Source: Sciurus carolinensis
Taxonomy: Eukaryota > Chordata > Mammalia > Rodentia > Sciuridae
Direction of reading: 5' to 3'
DNA: 64,000 nucleotides
Assembly (NCBI RefSeq): GCF_902686445.1
Contig: NC_062220.1
Coordinates: forward strand, 93,248,143 to 93,312,142
Part shown: positions 39,301 through 49,399 of the stretch, piece after piece
How positions within the stretch are numbered: position 1 is the stretch's first letter
How the letters are laid out: each line of letters starts with the position of its first letter
Notes under the pieces: generated by a model
The model's database searches: none
Seen by the model: the letters and a program-made list of their open reading frames with translations, nothing else
Told to the model about the DNA's origin: nothing
Translations under genes and position numbers: made by a program

Positions 39301-40165
39301 AGATTTTGATATGAAGTTTCTTTGTTCTCATTTACCTCTAAGAATTTTTAAAAATTTCCTTCCTAATATCTTCTGTTATCCTTTCATCATATAATAGCAT
39401 ATTGTTTAATCTCCAGGTGTTAGAGTAGTTTGTTTTTTACTCTTTCATTTATTTCTAACTTCAATCCATTTTGATCTGATAGAATACAAGGTAGTGTCTC
39501 CATCTTCTTGTATTTGCTAACATTAGCTTTGTGGCATAATATATGGTCTATTTTAGAGAAGGATCCATGTGCTGCTGAGAAGAAAGTGTATTCGCTCTTG
39601 GTTGGTATATTCTATAAATGTCTGTTAATTCTAAATTATTGATTGTGTTATTGAGATCTATGGTTTCTTTGTTCAATTTTTGTTTGGAAGATCTGTCCAT
39701 TGGTGAGAGAGTCATGTTAAAATCACCTAGTATTATTGTGTTATGGTCTATTTGGTTTCTAAAATTGAGAAGGATTTGTTTGACATACATGGATGAGCCA
39801 CTGTTTGGGGCATAGATGTTTATGATTGTTATATCTTGCTGATTTATGCTTCCCTTAAGCAGTATGAAATGTCCTTCTTTATCCCTTCTGACTAACTTTG
39901 GCTTGAAGTCCACATTATCTGAAATGAGGATGGATACTCCAGCTTTTTTGCTGAGTCCATGTGCATGGTATGTTTTTCCCCATCCTTTCACCTTTAGTCT
40001 ATGGGTATCTCTTTCTATGAGGTGAGTCTCTTGCAGGCAACATATTGTTGGATCTTTCTTTTTAATCCAATCTGTCAGTCTATGTCTTTTGATTGATGAA
40101 TTCAGGCATTTATCATTCAGGGTTATTATTGAGATATGATTTGTATTCCCAGTCATTTGGTTCAT
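36339..40165 (-). pseudogene. L1 ORF2 (endonuclease-reverse transcriptase), several lesions
   Basis: About 3.83 kb, the usual length for a 1,275-residue ORF2. The N-terminal APE-like endonuclease shows CLQETH, NIYAPN and LGDFN. A frameshift lies near 39550, after QPRANTLSSQQH. In the resumed frame the expected SDH motif reads SDQ (codon at 39471-39473). An in-frame stop occurs near 38931 and another in a VEF*KTF context near 38720. The reverse transcriptase (38556-37321) is open and carries IDAEKAFDK (motif A) and FADDM (motif C, near 38053-38064). Further breaks occur near 37330-37390, 36767 and 36480. The C-terminal Cys-rich region is recognisable, and the tail YSAIKNNK ends in TGA at 36341-36339. 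No functional enzyme is expected. Confidence 0.92.
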
Positions 40166-40236
40166 TTTTTAAATTTTATTTATTTATTTATTTATTTTTT
40201 GACACACCTTGGTTCCTCCTTTATTTGATAGTTCCT

Positions 40237-41263
40237 TTAGGATAATTCCTCCCTTTGCTGATTTGCTTCTTTGTGTTTTATCTCTTCCTCATGGAATATT
40301 TTGCTGAGAATGTTCTGTAATGCTGGCTTTCTTTTTGTAAATTCTTTTAGCTTTTGTTTTTCATGGAATGATTTTATTTCATCGTCAAATTTGAAGGTAA
40401 GCTTTGCTGGGTATAAGATTCTTGGTTGGCATCCATTTTCTTTCAGAGCCTGAAAAATGTTGTTCCAGGACCTTCTAGCTTTTAGGGTCTGGATTGAAAA
40501 ATCTGCTGATATTCGTATTGGTTTCCCCCTGAATGTAATTTGGTTCTTTTCTCTCACATCCTTTAAAATTCTGTCTTTATTTTGTATGTTAGGTATTTTC
40601 ATTATAATGTGACTTGGTGTGGGTCTGTTGTAATTTTGTGTATTTGGAGTCCTATAAGCCTCTTGGACTTTGATTTTCCATTTCATTCTTCAGATTTGGG
40701 AAATTTTCTGATATTATTTCATTGAATAGATTGTTCATTCCTTTGGTTTGTTTCTCTAAGCCTTCCTCAATCCCAATAATTCTCAAATTTGGCCTTTTCA
40801 TGATATCCCATAGTTCTTGGAGATTCTGTTCATGATTTCTTACCATCTTCTCTGTTTGTTCAACTTTGTTTTCAAGGTTAAATATTTTGTCTTCAATATC
40901 TGAGGTTCTGTCTTCCAGGTGTTCTATCCTATTGGTTATGCTTTCTATGGAGTTCTTAATTTGGTTTATTGTTTCCTTCATTTCAAGGATTTCTGCTTGG
41001 TTTTTTTTCAATATCTCTAACTCTTTATTGAAATGATCTTTTGCTTCCTGTATTTGCTCTTTTAACTGTCGATTGGTGCTATCATTCAATGCCTGCATTT
41101 GCTCTTTCATCTCATCATTCAATGCCTGCATTTGCTCTTTCATCTCATTGTTTGCTTCCCTGATCATTTTAATTATGTACATTCTGAACTCCCTTTCTGT
41201 CATTTCTTCTGCCATGCTGTCGTTGGATTTTATTGATGTAACATCTAGATTTTTGGGGGGCAT
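40237..41263 (-). pseudogene. L1 ORF1 (RNA-binding chaperone), one frameshift
   Basis: L1 ORF1 protein normally forms coiled-coil trimers that bind L1 RNA in the ribonucleoprotein. The first segment starts MPPKNLDV and runs through a long Glu/Lys/Gln-rich coiled coil, including an exact tandem repeat of 11 residues (EMKEQMQALND twice), into the RRM-like region (NLRIIGIEEG). The reading frame then breaks near 40673-40676, in an A4 run on the sense strand that looks one base too long. It resumes as VQEAYRTPNTQNYNRPTP through the C-terminal domain (ADFSIQTLKARRSW) to a stop at 40237. With that base discounted the length is about 341 codons, normal for the family. Confidence 0.92.
41081..41146 (-). 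repeat. 33-bp exact tandem duplication in L1 ORF1
   Basis: Two identical 33-bp units (41081-41113 and 41114-41146), in frame, duplicate 11 coiled-coil residues. Confidence 0.95.
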
Positions 41264-42710
41264 TTTCTTCCCTTTGTTTTCTCATATTGTTCAGGAATCA
41301 GTGGGTCATTAAGATATTGCAGATTTCCTCTATTGACTTATAATGTCCCTGAAGATTGCTATTCTATCCCCTCTTATCCTTCAGTAGCCTGAAGTCTTGG
41401 AGGAAGTTGATAAGGCGGTGCTCCACAAGGAAGCTGCCTCTCTAGGGGTGGTGACCCTCAGGTGGGGTATATTCCCTGATAGTGAGCAGAGGTGCCTCCA
41501 CTTGTTGACCAATGGTCATCCAAAGGGGAACTAGGCTGCGGGCTGAGGCAAGGCCTGTTTGTTCCTGTGTATCTGGTTTTACCGTCCTTGTGGGAAAACC
41601 TCACCCGGCAGGGAAGACTCACCCAGTGGGGAGGTCTCGCTGGTCAGTTCCCCTCCTAGAGGTTCCCCTCAATCTATAACTACCACCTGGGCTGGGCTGT
41701 CTTCCTCTGCAATGTTCCCAGGGGCCCGGACCTACCTCCTGGGCCTGGGAGCCTCACCCTTCGCAGACGAGTCTCCTTAGGCTGCCTCTCCTCAGGGAAT
41801 CTGCCCGCAGTCCTGGAAACTTTGCTCCACCCCTATGCGTGTCTCTGTGCAGCTCTTCCACCAAGAAGCTGCCTAGGTCCTGGTACCCTGCTCTGCACCT
41901 AATCGCCTGGTTTTGCGGCCCCTCCTCTGAGTCGCCACCTGGAGCCCCGTACAATAGCTCTGAGACCCAGAGACCCGCCACACACCTCTTCCTCCGGACA
42001 GCCGCCCGGTTTCCGACGCGGTCACTAGGAGTCCAAGCAACTTACTTCGAGTCTCCTCCTCCCACCAACCGCCCGTAGCCCTAGGCAGTCACTCCGAGTC
42101 CAAGTGACCCGCCGTGTTCCTCCTCCTCCTCGGGGTAGCCCCCCAGGTGTTCAGGAGCAGTTGCTCGGAGACCAAGCGACCCACTGCGCTCCTCCTCCAG
42201 GCAGGCCACCGGTGTTCAGGAGCAGTCGCTTTGAGTCCAAACAACTCACCACTCGCCTCCTCCTCTGTCAACCGCCTGTAGCTCTGATGCAGTCACTCCT
42301 AGATCAAGTGACCCACCGTGCTTCTCCTCTTCCTCCGGGCAACCCCACGGTGTTCAGAAGCGATAGCTCTGAGTCCAAAGAGCTCGCCACGCAGCTCCTC
42401 CTCAGGCAGCCGCCCGGAGCCCCAGTGGTTGCTCCAAGTCCAAGCACTGTGCTGAGCAGCCACGTCTACGATGTTACCAGTTGTCCGTGTTTACGGCTCC
42501 AGTGGGGGGAGGGGCGTCTCATGGGCAACTCTACTTCACAAAGTTCCCTGCGTTCTGGGGCTACCGCCATCCGGGACACCTCCCCAAAGGGAGAGACTCA
42601 CCCGGCGGCTTTGAATTGGTCCCAAGTCTCTCACTATCTCCTCTTTTGAATCCTGTGTCCTGGAGCAACGTGAAATGCAGCCACCCTCTAGTCCGCCATC
42701 TTGAAAAACC
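41264..42710 (-). promoter_or_regulatory. L1 5' UTR / internal promoter with tandem monomers
   Basis: About 1.45 kb, GC- and CpG-rich against an AT-rich background, between the YY1-like initiator and the ORF1 start. From about 41921 to 42455 it holds roughly eight degenerate units, each beginning with a CTCCTCCTC-like block on the + strand. Starts are near 41921, 41986, 42053, 42117, 42189, 42257, 42324 and 42395, giving a period of 64-72 bp. By analogy with other L1s it should act as an RNA polymerase II promoter. That activity is inferred. Confidence 0.8.
42104..42649 (+). other. 181-codon antisense ORF across the L1 5' UTR monomers
   Basis: An open frame from ATG at 42104 to a stop at 42649, antisense to L1 and parallel to NPSR1. 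Its product is Pro/Ser/Arg-rich and itself weakly repetitive, with VFRSSRFESKQL and later VFRSDSSESKEL. That reflects the underlying DNA monomers. Human L1s carry a short antisense ORF0 in the 5' UTR, but I see no basis for homology. It may simply be a long frame in stop-poor GC-rich DNA. Confidence 0.35.
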
Positions 42711-42723
42711 ACAATCTCACTTT
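42711..42723. repeat. L1 target-site duplication, right copy
   Basis: ACAATCTCACTTT directly abuts the L1 5' end. The bases after it (AAAAAGGTG) resume the older host L1. Confidence 0.9.
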
Positions 42724-43560
42724 AAAAAGGTGAAAAAACAACTCACCAAAGAAGATGGCAAATAAGTTTATGAGAAGATTTTCAACATCATGTCATCAGG
42801 GAATTTCAAATTGAAGCAACAATGAGATACAAATGTACACTTACAAGAATGACCAAAATCTAAAAACATAAATAACACCAAATGTTATTAAGAATGTGGA
42901 ACAACAAGAACTTTTCCTCATTTCTTGTGGGGATACTAAATGGTACAGCAATTTTGGAAGACATGTCAGCAGTTTATTCTAAACTTATACTATTACCATA
43001 TAATCTAGCGAGTACGCTTCTTGCTGTTTGCCCAAATGAGTTAAAAATGTATGTCCACACAGATACCTGCATATAAATGTGTGTAGTAGCTTTATTCATA
43101 CTTGTCAAAAGTCAGAAGCAATCAAGACATCCCTCAGCAAATGAAGAAATAAGCTGTGGCCTAGTCACACAACGAATACTCGGAATGAAATTATAATGTG
43201 GACACATGGCACGATATATTTGTCATAATCCCTACAATGTATAACAGCAAGAGTGAATCCTTATGTAAACTATGGACTTTGGAGGATAATGTTGTGTCAA
43301 GTAGGTTTGTCAGTTATAACAAATATACCATTCTTGGGTGGGAATTTGATAGTGAAGAATGCTCTCTGTATGGTGTGGCAGGGAGATTATGGGAGATCTC
43401 TTTTACTTCTGCTCATTTTTTCTGTTAATCTAAAAATGCTCTACAAATTAAGTTTATTTTTAAAGAATAGAAAATCCAAGAATGTTGAACTATTGTGCAA
43501 TGTGGAGTATACACACAATGGAAACACCAAAATATGAAAGAAAGGAGCAGGAAAAGAATT
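42724..43560 (+). mobile_element. Old L1 (ORF2 C-terminus and 3' end), resumed after the nested L1
   Basis: Continues the host copy: CTCACCAAAGAAGATGGCAA, then the CAACAATGAGATAC region, down to a decayed 3' end. Gap-free continuity with the sequence ending at 36082 supports a clean insertion. Confidence 0.83.
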
Positions 43561-43773
43561 TACAATATTAATAAGTGTGAATTTTCCAAAATTAATGGCA
43601 GACACAAAACCACAAATTCAGGAATTTCTGAGAATACCACAGTTAAGTACTAAGTACACATACCACTTCTCATAGTATATTCAAATCACAGAAAATTAAG
43701 GTCAAAGAGAAAATCCTGAAAGATGATGAGGGGAGGGATACCTTACCTATTAAGCAATATTAATAAGAATTTC

Positions 43774-43850
43774 TAGGGTTTGGGAGTAGAGCAAGTGTAT
43801 AGCATTTATGAAGCTCTGGGTTCAGTACTCAATGCCAAAAAATAAAAATT
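43774..43850 (+). repeat. Degenerate ID SINE
   Basis: GGGAGTAGAGCAAGTGTATA and GGGTTCAGTACTCAATGCCA. Confidence 0.7.
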
Positions 43851-44050
43851 GAATAAAAATATAGAAAAGTACTCAGAAAAACAAAAATTGAGGAAATTTG
43901 TCATGCATAAACTTGCCTTATAAGAAATGTTCAAAGAAATTCTTCAGAAAAATCAGGAGATAATAAAATTATAAGCTTGAATCCATTTAAAGAAAGGAAA
44001 AGTATCAGAGAAGGAATAAATGAAGGTGAAGTAGTGAAATACCATCTCTT

Positions 44051-44272
44051 CTTTTCTTTCTTTCTTTCTTTCTTTCTTTCAACCAGGGATTGAACTCAGG
44101 GTCATTCAACCACTGAGCCACATCCGCAGCCCTATTTTGTATTTTATTTAGAGATCCGGTCTCACTGAACTGCTTAGCACCTCGCTTTTCCTGAGGCTGG
44201 CTTTAAATTCATGATCCTCTAGCCTCAACCTCCAAAGCTACTGGGATTACAGGTGTGTGCCACTTAACGGAG
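44051..44272 (-). repeat. Composite B1-ID SINE with TTTC microsatellite tail
   Basis: (TTTC)n at 44051-44080 has replaced the tail, followed by ACCAGGGATTGAACTCAGGG and an antisense B1 part. Confidence 0.9.
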
Positions 44273-45223
44273 CTTATTTTGCTTATTCTACATTGATCTG
44301 CAGATAATATCTCAATGTAATATTAATAATAATGAATTTTTAACCATATGTACAGATAAGTGAATTGAATGACAGCAATGTTAAAAGGGATGAAAAGAGA
44401 TATGGTTGAATTAAACCATCAGTTGAAGTGAAATCAACTATTAATCAAGTTGATTTAAATGACATTTATAGAATATTTCATCCAACAATCACAGAACACA
44501 TGTTCTTATCAAACTCACATAGGACATTCACCAAGATAAAATACATACTAGGCATAAAACATACCTTAACAATGTAAAAAAACGAAAATCACAAACTATG
44601 CTCTCAGACCACATGTAGTAGAACTGAAAGTCAGTAACAGTTGAAAGAATAGACAAACAAACAAATATACAAAAACTAGTGGACTCTGTAAGCAAAAGTA
44701 GCAAGATTGAAGAATACATGGGTATTTATGCAAAGTCAAATGTTTTCAGCAATGAAAAAATCAAATTTGAAATTAAAAACAAATACCATTTGTATGAGCA
44801 CCAAAAGTAATTAAAACTTAGTTAAAACACAGACCTTCCACCTTTCACCAAAAAAAAGCTCAATATAGATAAAAATATAATACATAATACTAAAAATCTA
44901 TTGGAAGATAACATAGAAGGAGATCCAGGGGATCTTGGGTTTGTCCATGAGTTTTTAGATACAATACCAAGAGCATAATCCACTAGAGAAAAAAATTAAA
45001 ATATTGGACTTTATGAAAATTAAAAACTGCTATTTAAAAGAAATTGTTTACGTGAATGAAAAATCAATCCACAGAATGGGAGAAAATATTTGCAGAGCAC
45101 ATATTTCATGGAAGACTTTTATTCAAAATATAAAAAGAACTCTTATACACAACAAGGACACAAACCACCCACTTTGAAAATGGGTAAAATATTTGAACAG
45201 ACACCTCACTAAAGAAGATGGCA

Positions 45224-45452
45224 GCTGAACATGGTAGTACATGCCTGTAACCCCAGTGACTCATAAGGCCGAGGTAGGAAAATCCCAAGTTCAAGACCAG
45301 CCTCAGCAAATTTAGTGGCTCTAAGCAACTTAGCAAGACCCTATCTCAAAATGAAACTTTAAAAAAGAAAAAAAAAGTCTGGGATGTGGCTCAGTGGTTA
45401 AGTGTCCCTGGGTTCAATTCCCAGTAATAAAAAAAATAAAATAAAAATAAAG
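45224..45452 (+). repeat. Composite B1-ID SINE
   Basis: GTACATGCCTGTAACCCCAG to GATGTGGCTCAGTGGTTAAG with an A-rich tail. Confidence 0.9.
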
Positions 45453-45743
45453 AAGATGTGAAACACATATTCGAAAAGAAGCTCAACATCATAAAAAATT
45501 TTTAAAAGAAACTAACAGTACTAAATGCTGAAGAGAATGTATATCGATAGGAACTCTCATTTATTCCCAGTGGATTTCAAAATGGAACAGTCATTTTGGA
45601 AGATAATTGCCAGTTTCTTACAAAGCTAAACATATTCTTATGATAAAATCCAGCAACTGTGATCCTAGGTATTGTGAAATTGAGTTGACAATTTATGTCC
45701 ACACAAAAAATTTCACAGGAATGTATATAGAAGTTTTATTCAT

Positions 45744-45966
45744 CCGGGCACAGTGGTCACACTAGTAATCCCAGTGGTTCAGGAGTCTGAAGCAGGAGGA
45801 TCATGAGTTCAAAGCCAGTCTCAGCAACTTAGCAAGGTGCTAAGCAATTCAGTGAGACCCCATCTCTAAATAAAAAATATAAAAAAGGGTAGAGGATGTG
45901 GCTCAGTGGTTAAGTGCCTCTGAGCCTCTGAGTTCAACTGTGGTACCAAAAAAGAAAAAAAAAAGT
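45744..45966 (+). repeat. Composite B1-ID SINE
   Basis: CTAGTAATCCCAGTGGTTCA to GGATGTGGCTCAGTGGTTAA. GCCTCTGA is duplicated inside the ID part. Confidence 0.9.
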
Positions 45967-46026
45967 TTCATTCATGGTCACCAAAACCTGTAAGAAACCA
46001 AGATATCCCTCAAAATCTGAATGGAT

Positions 46027-46031
46027 GATAA
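46027..46031. repeat. MaLR target duplication, left
   Basis: GATAA, matched at 48516-48520. Removing the element plus one copy restores continuous L1-like sequence. Confidence 0.65.
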
Positions 46032-48515
46032 ATATGAGATGACTCCCAAAAGCTCATGTTAGACAAAACAGGAATGGTTAAAGTTAAAATGATTAGACTG
46101 TGAGAGCTATAACCTAATCAGTGGATTCATCCATTTGATGAATTCATAATTTAAATGGACTAACAGGGTGAGGCATGGCTACAGGAAGAAGGCCACTGGG
46201 GGCCTGCCATTGAGGATTATATCTTGTCCCTCTGGCTCCTCCCTTTCTGCTTCTTGGTTGCCATGAGGTGAGCAGCTATCCTCTGCCATGCCCTCCTGCC
46301 ATAATATTCTACCTCAACTCCACCCAGAACATGGAGTCGGCTGACCATGGATGGAAATTCTGAACTGTGAGCCCAAAGTAAACTTTTCCTACTCTTAGTT
46401 CTTCTTCTCAGGTACTTTGGTTACATTGATGAAAAGCTGAGTAACAGAAATTGATACCAAGTAATGGGGTTGTTGCTTTAACTAAACTAACCTTATGGTC
46501 CAGAAGCCCTTGGACCTGGAAGGAATTTAGAAAAGTTTGGATATGCAGGATAGAAAAAGTTAGAATGTTGTAAGCAAAGCTTAATGGACAATTCTGGTGA
46601 GAACTCAGAAAACCAGAATGCTTGTAGAAATGCAAACAGTAAATACTGTGCTCATGAGGTTCAGAAGTAACAGAAACTCCATTGTAATTGGATTAGAGAC
46701 CCTTCATGTTACATTATGGGTAAAGAAGTTGTCTACATTTTGTCCATGTTCTGAGACTTTCTGTGGTGCTGAATTTAAGGGAAGGGAGAAGGAATGGGAA
46801 TTGGAAAGACAGTAGAATAAATTGGACATAACTTTCCTATGTTCATATATGAACACACAACCAGTGAAACTCCACATTATGTACAACCATAAGAATGGAA
46901 TCCTAATTAAAATAAGTTATACTCCATGTATGTACAATATGTCAATATACTCTACCGTCATATATATCTAAAAAGAAATTTAAAAAATAAAGATGATGTG
47001 CTGGCAGAGGAAATTTCAAGGCAGCACAGCATTCAGGTGGTGGCATGAGTGTTGCTGGGAACTTTTATGCAGATACTGTGAGGCTTGGAAGCAAAAATAA
47101 GAGAGGAAAGTTTTGGAAAAACTTGCAGTTTGGCCAGAGAAGAAGTACATGTAATGTTGGGGTTAAGGGATTTGCTAGGGTTTGCTGCAAAGTAATAGTA
47201 AGTATTTTGCACAGAGACAATAGAAACAATGCCTTGGAAAAATTTCAGGAATCATCATTGCAGACTCAAGGGTGTAAAAGAGATAACTCATTTAAGAGAC
47301 ATTGGAAGTATACTGCTCACACAGAGGGAAGAAGTAAAAAATGTTTCTTCAGGATTTGTTTCACCATGTTCAGTCACCCAGGCACTCCTGTTTAAGGAGG
47401 CCCAACTGCTGTTCAAGCTGGCAGCAGATCTTGGCCTCATCAATGTGGTGATGATTCTGCAGGAGTGAGGATGCTGAAGTTAAGTGCTCATGGAGGCTTC
47501 CACCAAGAAAGGAAGGCCTGAGATGCCAGCCCCTGAGAAGTCGATGCATGAAGCTATGAACAGGACGCTTGGGCTTCAGTGGATGTCCCTGGGATTAAAA
47601 AAAGCCAGTAAGGTAAAAGTCTTCCAAGGAAATCTGCTGGTTTTGAACAGAGCCAGCCTAAGAGAGAGGCCACGTGGGCTAAAACAAGCACCAGACAAAT
47701 GCATGGACTGCACAAGCGCTTTGGAGATCACATTTTGCTGCCTATGTCCCAGAGACAGAGCTACAGAAAATATTTGCCTGGCTTGGCTTCAGTCTTGTTG
47801 GGGTTCCATCCTCTTCTCTTTTTACCTTTTTCAACCTTCTTTTTTTAACCCTTATTTCTCCCTTTTGGAATGGAAATGTTCACCCTGTACCATTATCTAT
47901 TGGACGTATATAATTTGATTTTTATAGAGGCTCACAACCAAGAGTTTGCCTTAAGTATCAGAGGAGAGATTTTGAACTTGGACTTTTGAGAAATGTTGGA
48001 ACTGTTAAGACTATGGGAATTGTTGGAGATGGACTAAGTGTATTTTGCACAGTGAGATGGGTATAAGCTTTTGGGGATCAGAAGCAGAAAGAATATTGTG
48101 GTTTGAATATGAGATGTCCCTAAAGTCTCAGATTTGACAGTGCAGAAATGGTCATAGATAAATGATTATATTATGAAAGCAGTAACCTAATCAGTGTATT
48201 AATTCAATAGAAAAGACTAACTGAGTGGTAACTGCAGGTAGGTGAGGCATGGTTGGAGGAAGTAGGTCACTAGGGGCATGTCTTGGGAATTATATATCTG
48301 GTCCCTGGCTTCTCACATTGTCTCTCAGTTTCCTGGCCACCACAACTAAGCAACTTTCCTCCATTGTGCCCTACCACCATGATGTTCTGCCTCACCTCGG
48401 ACCCAGAGCAATGGAACCAGACAACCATGAACTGAAGCCTTCAAAACCATGAGCCAAAATGAACTTTTCCTCCTCTAAAATATTTGGTCATATCAATGAA
48501 AAGTTAATTAACACA
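46032..48515 (+). mobile_element. ERVL-MaLR-type element: LTR, internal region, LTR
   Basis: An old endogenous LTR element with two related direct LTRs (about 46032-46446 and 48097-48515) around 1.65 kb of mostly non-coding internal sequence, the usual MaLR layout. The 5' LTR appears to have lost its first ~10 bases. Just inside it, at 46452-46469, is a TGATACCAAGTAATGGGG stretch resembling a tRNA-Leu primer-binding site. GATAA flanks both ends (46027-46031 and 48516-48520). Internal ORFs are short and broken, and no gene product is claimed. A separate short repeat interrupts the interior at 46827-46990. Confidence 0.78.
46827..46990 (+). repeat. Unclassified retroposed repeat, copy 1
   Basis: Contains CATTATGTACAACCATAAGA, then a block with ACTCCATGTATGTACAATAT and an A-rich end. 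Related to 48575-48720. I cannot assign a family. Confidence 0.55.
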
Positions 48516-49060
48516 GATAAGCAAACTGGTACATCCATACAGTAAAGTATCAGTCAGTGATAAAACAAAATGATCTACAACATGTACAATCAGAAAAATG
48601 AGAAATTATACTCTATTTATGTATGATATATCAAAACGCATAAATGCATTCTACTCTCATGTATGACTAGAACAAATTTTAAAAAATAAAAAATAAATTA
48701 AAAAATTAAAAATTAAAAAAATGAACTCTCAAGCCATGAAAACACATAGAGCAATCCTAAATGTACATTGCTAAAAAGACAACACAAAAAGGTCATATAG
48801 TGTGGACTTCCAACCATGCTACTTCTCAAAAAGACAAAACTATAGGACAGTTAAAAAAAATTAGTGGTGATCAGGGATTTGGAGTGGGAAGGGATGAAAG
48901 ACAGGGAAATTTTACATCTCTGAAACTCTTTGGTAAAATACTATAATGGCAAACACGTGGCATTACAAACTGTCAAACTGCATGGAATTGTACAACATGA
49001 AGAATGAACCTTAATAAAAAACCATGGAGTTTAGTTAATAATAATATGTCAATATTGATT
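48516..49060 (+). mobile_element. Old L1 3' end, resumed after the MaLR element
   Basis: GCAAACTGGTACATCCATAC continues the L1 text interrupted at 46031. It contains an inserted repeat (48575-48720) and then a decayed L1 3' end up to about 49025. Confidence 0.75.
48575..48720 (+). repeat. Unclassified retroposed repeat, copy 2
   Basis: CAACATGTACAATCAGAAAA, then a TATGTATGATATATCAAAA-like block and a long A-rich tail. It aligns by eye with copy 1 over about 120 bp. Confidence 0.55.
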
Positions 49061-49399
49061 CATCAGTTTAAACAAATGGACCATACTCATGCATGACACA
49101 AATAATAGGTGAAAGTGTGTAGGTAGGAGATGGGTGAATTAGGAATTCTATGTACTATATGCAGTGTTTTTATAAATATAAAATTTTTCTAGAAATTATT
49201 TCTTAAGTCAGTTCAGAAATCCTCCTTTTTATGAATCCAATCTGGCATTTTTCTAAGTAAAATTTCTCTGTTTCCAGCATTTAAATCTCACTTCTCTGTG
49301 CAAGATTTTCTTTAGTTTCATATTTCCTAGGTCATTTCTGTCAGAATTAAGGGGTGGGGTAGTGAGAATTCAGACATATGTCCTCAAGCTGCCATCTGT

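Larger units (their letters stand above)
36083..42710 (-). mobile_element. Full-length LINE-1 (L1) retrotransposon, minus strand, inactivated
   Basis: A complete 6.6-kb L1 running from a 5' end at 42710 to a poly-A tail at about 36083 (poly-T on the + strand). The sense 5' end contains CAAGATGGCGG, the YY1-type initiator typical of full-length L1s. The order is a CpG-rich 5' UTR (42710-41264), ORF1 (41263-40237), a 71-nt spacer, ORF2 (40165-36339) and a 3' UTR with a purine-rich tract. It is flanked by the duplication ACAATCTCACTTT (36073-36085 and 42711-42723). The implied first-strand nick, CTTT^AAAA, fits L1 endonuclease preference. Few indels and stops are present, so it is fairly young, but both ORFs are broken. 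It sits inside an older L1 of opposite orientation. Confidence 0.95.
43561..46031 (+). mobile_element. Old L1 (pre-ORF2 to ORF2) fragment with SINE insertions
   Basis: A decayed L1 with an endonuclease-region stretch around 44430-44640 and a C-terminal region around 45050-45740. It is interrupted by SINEs at 43774-43850, 44051-44272, 45224-45452 and 45744-45966, and ends where the MaLR element begins. Confidence 0.75.

Noticed and set aside
41754..41981. Short minus-strand ORF in the L1 5' UTR
   Set aside because: Upstream of ORF1 in GC-rich promoter DNA, without a family match; not supported as a gene.
47045..47918. Two ORFs of 116 and 144 codons
   Set aside because: They lie in the MaLR internal region, are not conserved-looking and show no recognisable domain.
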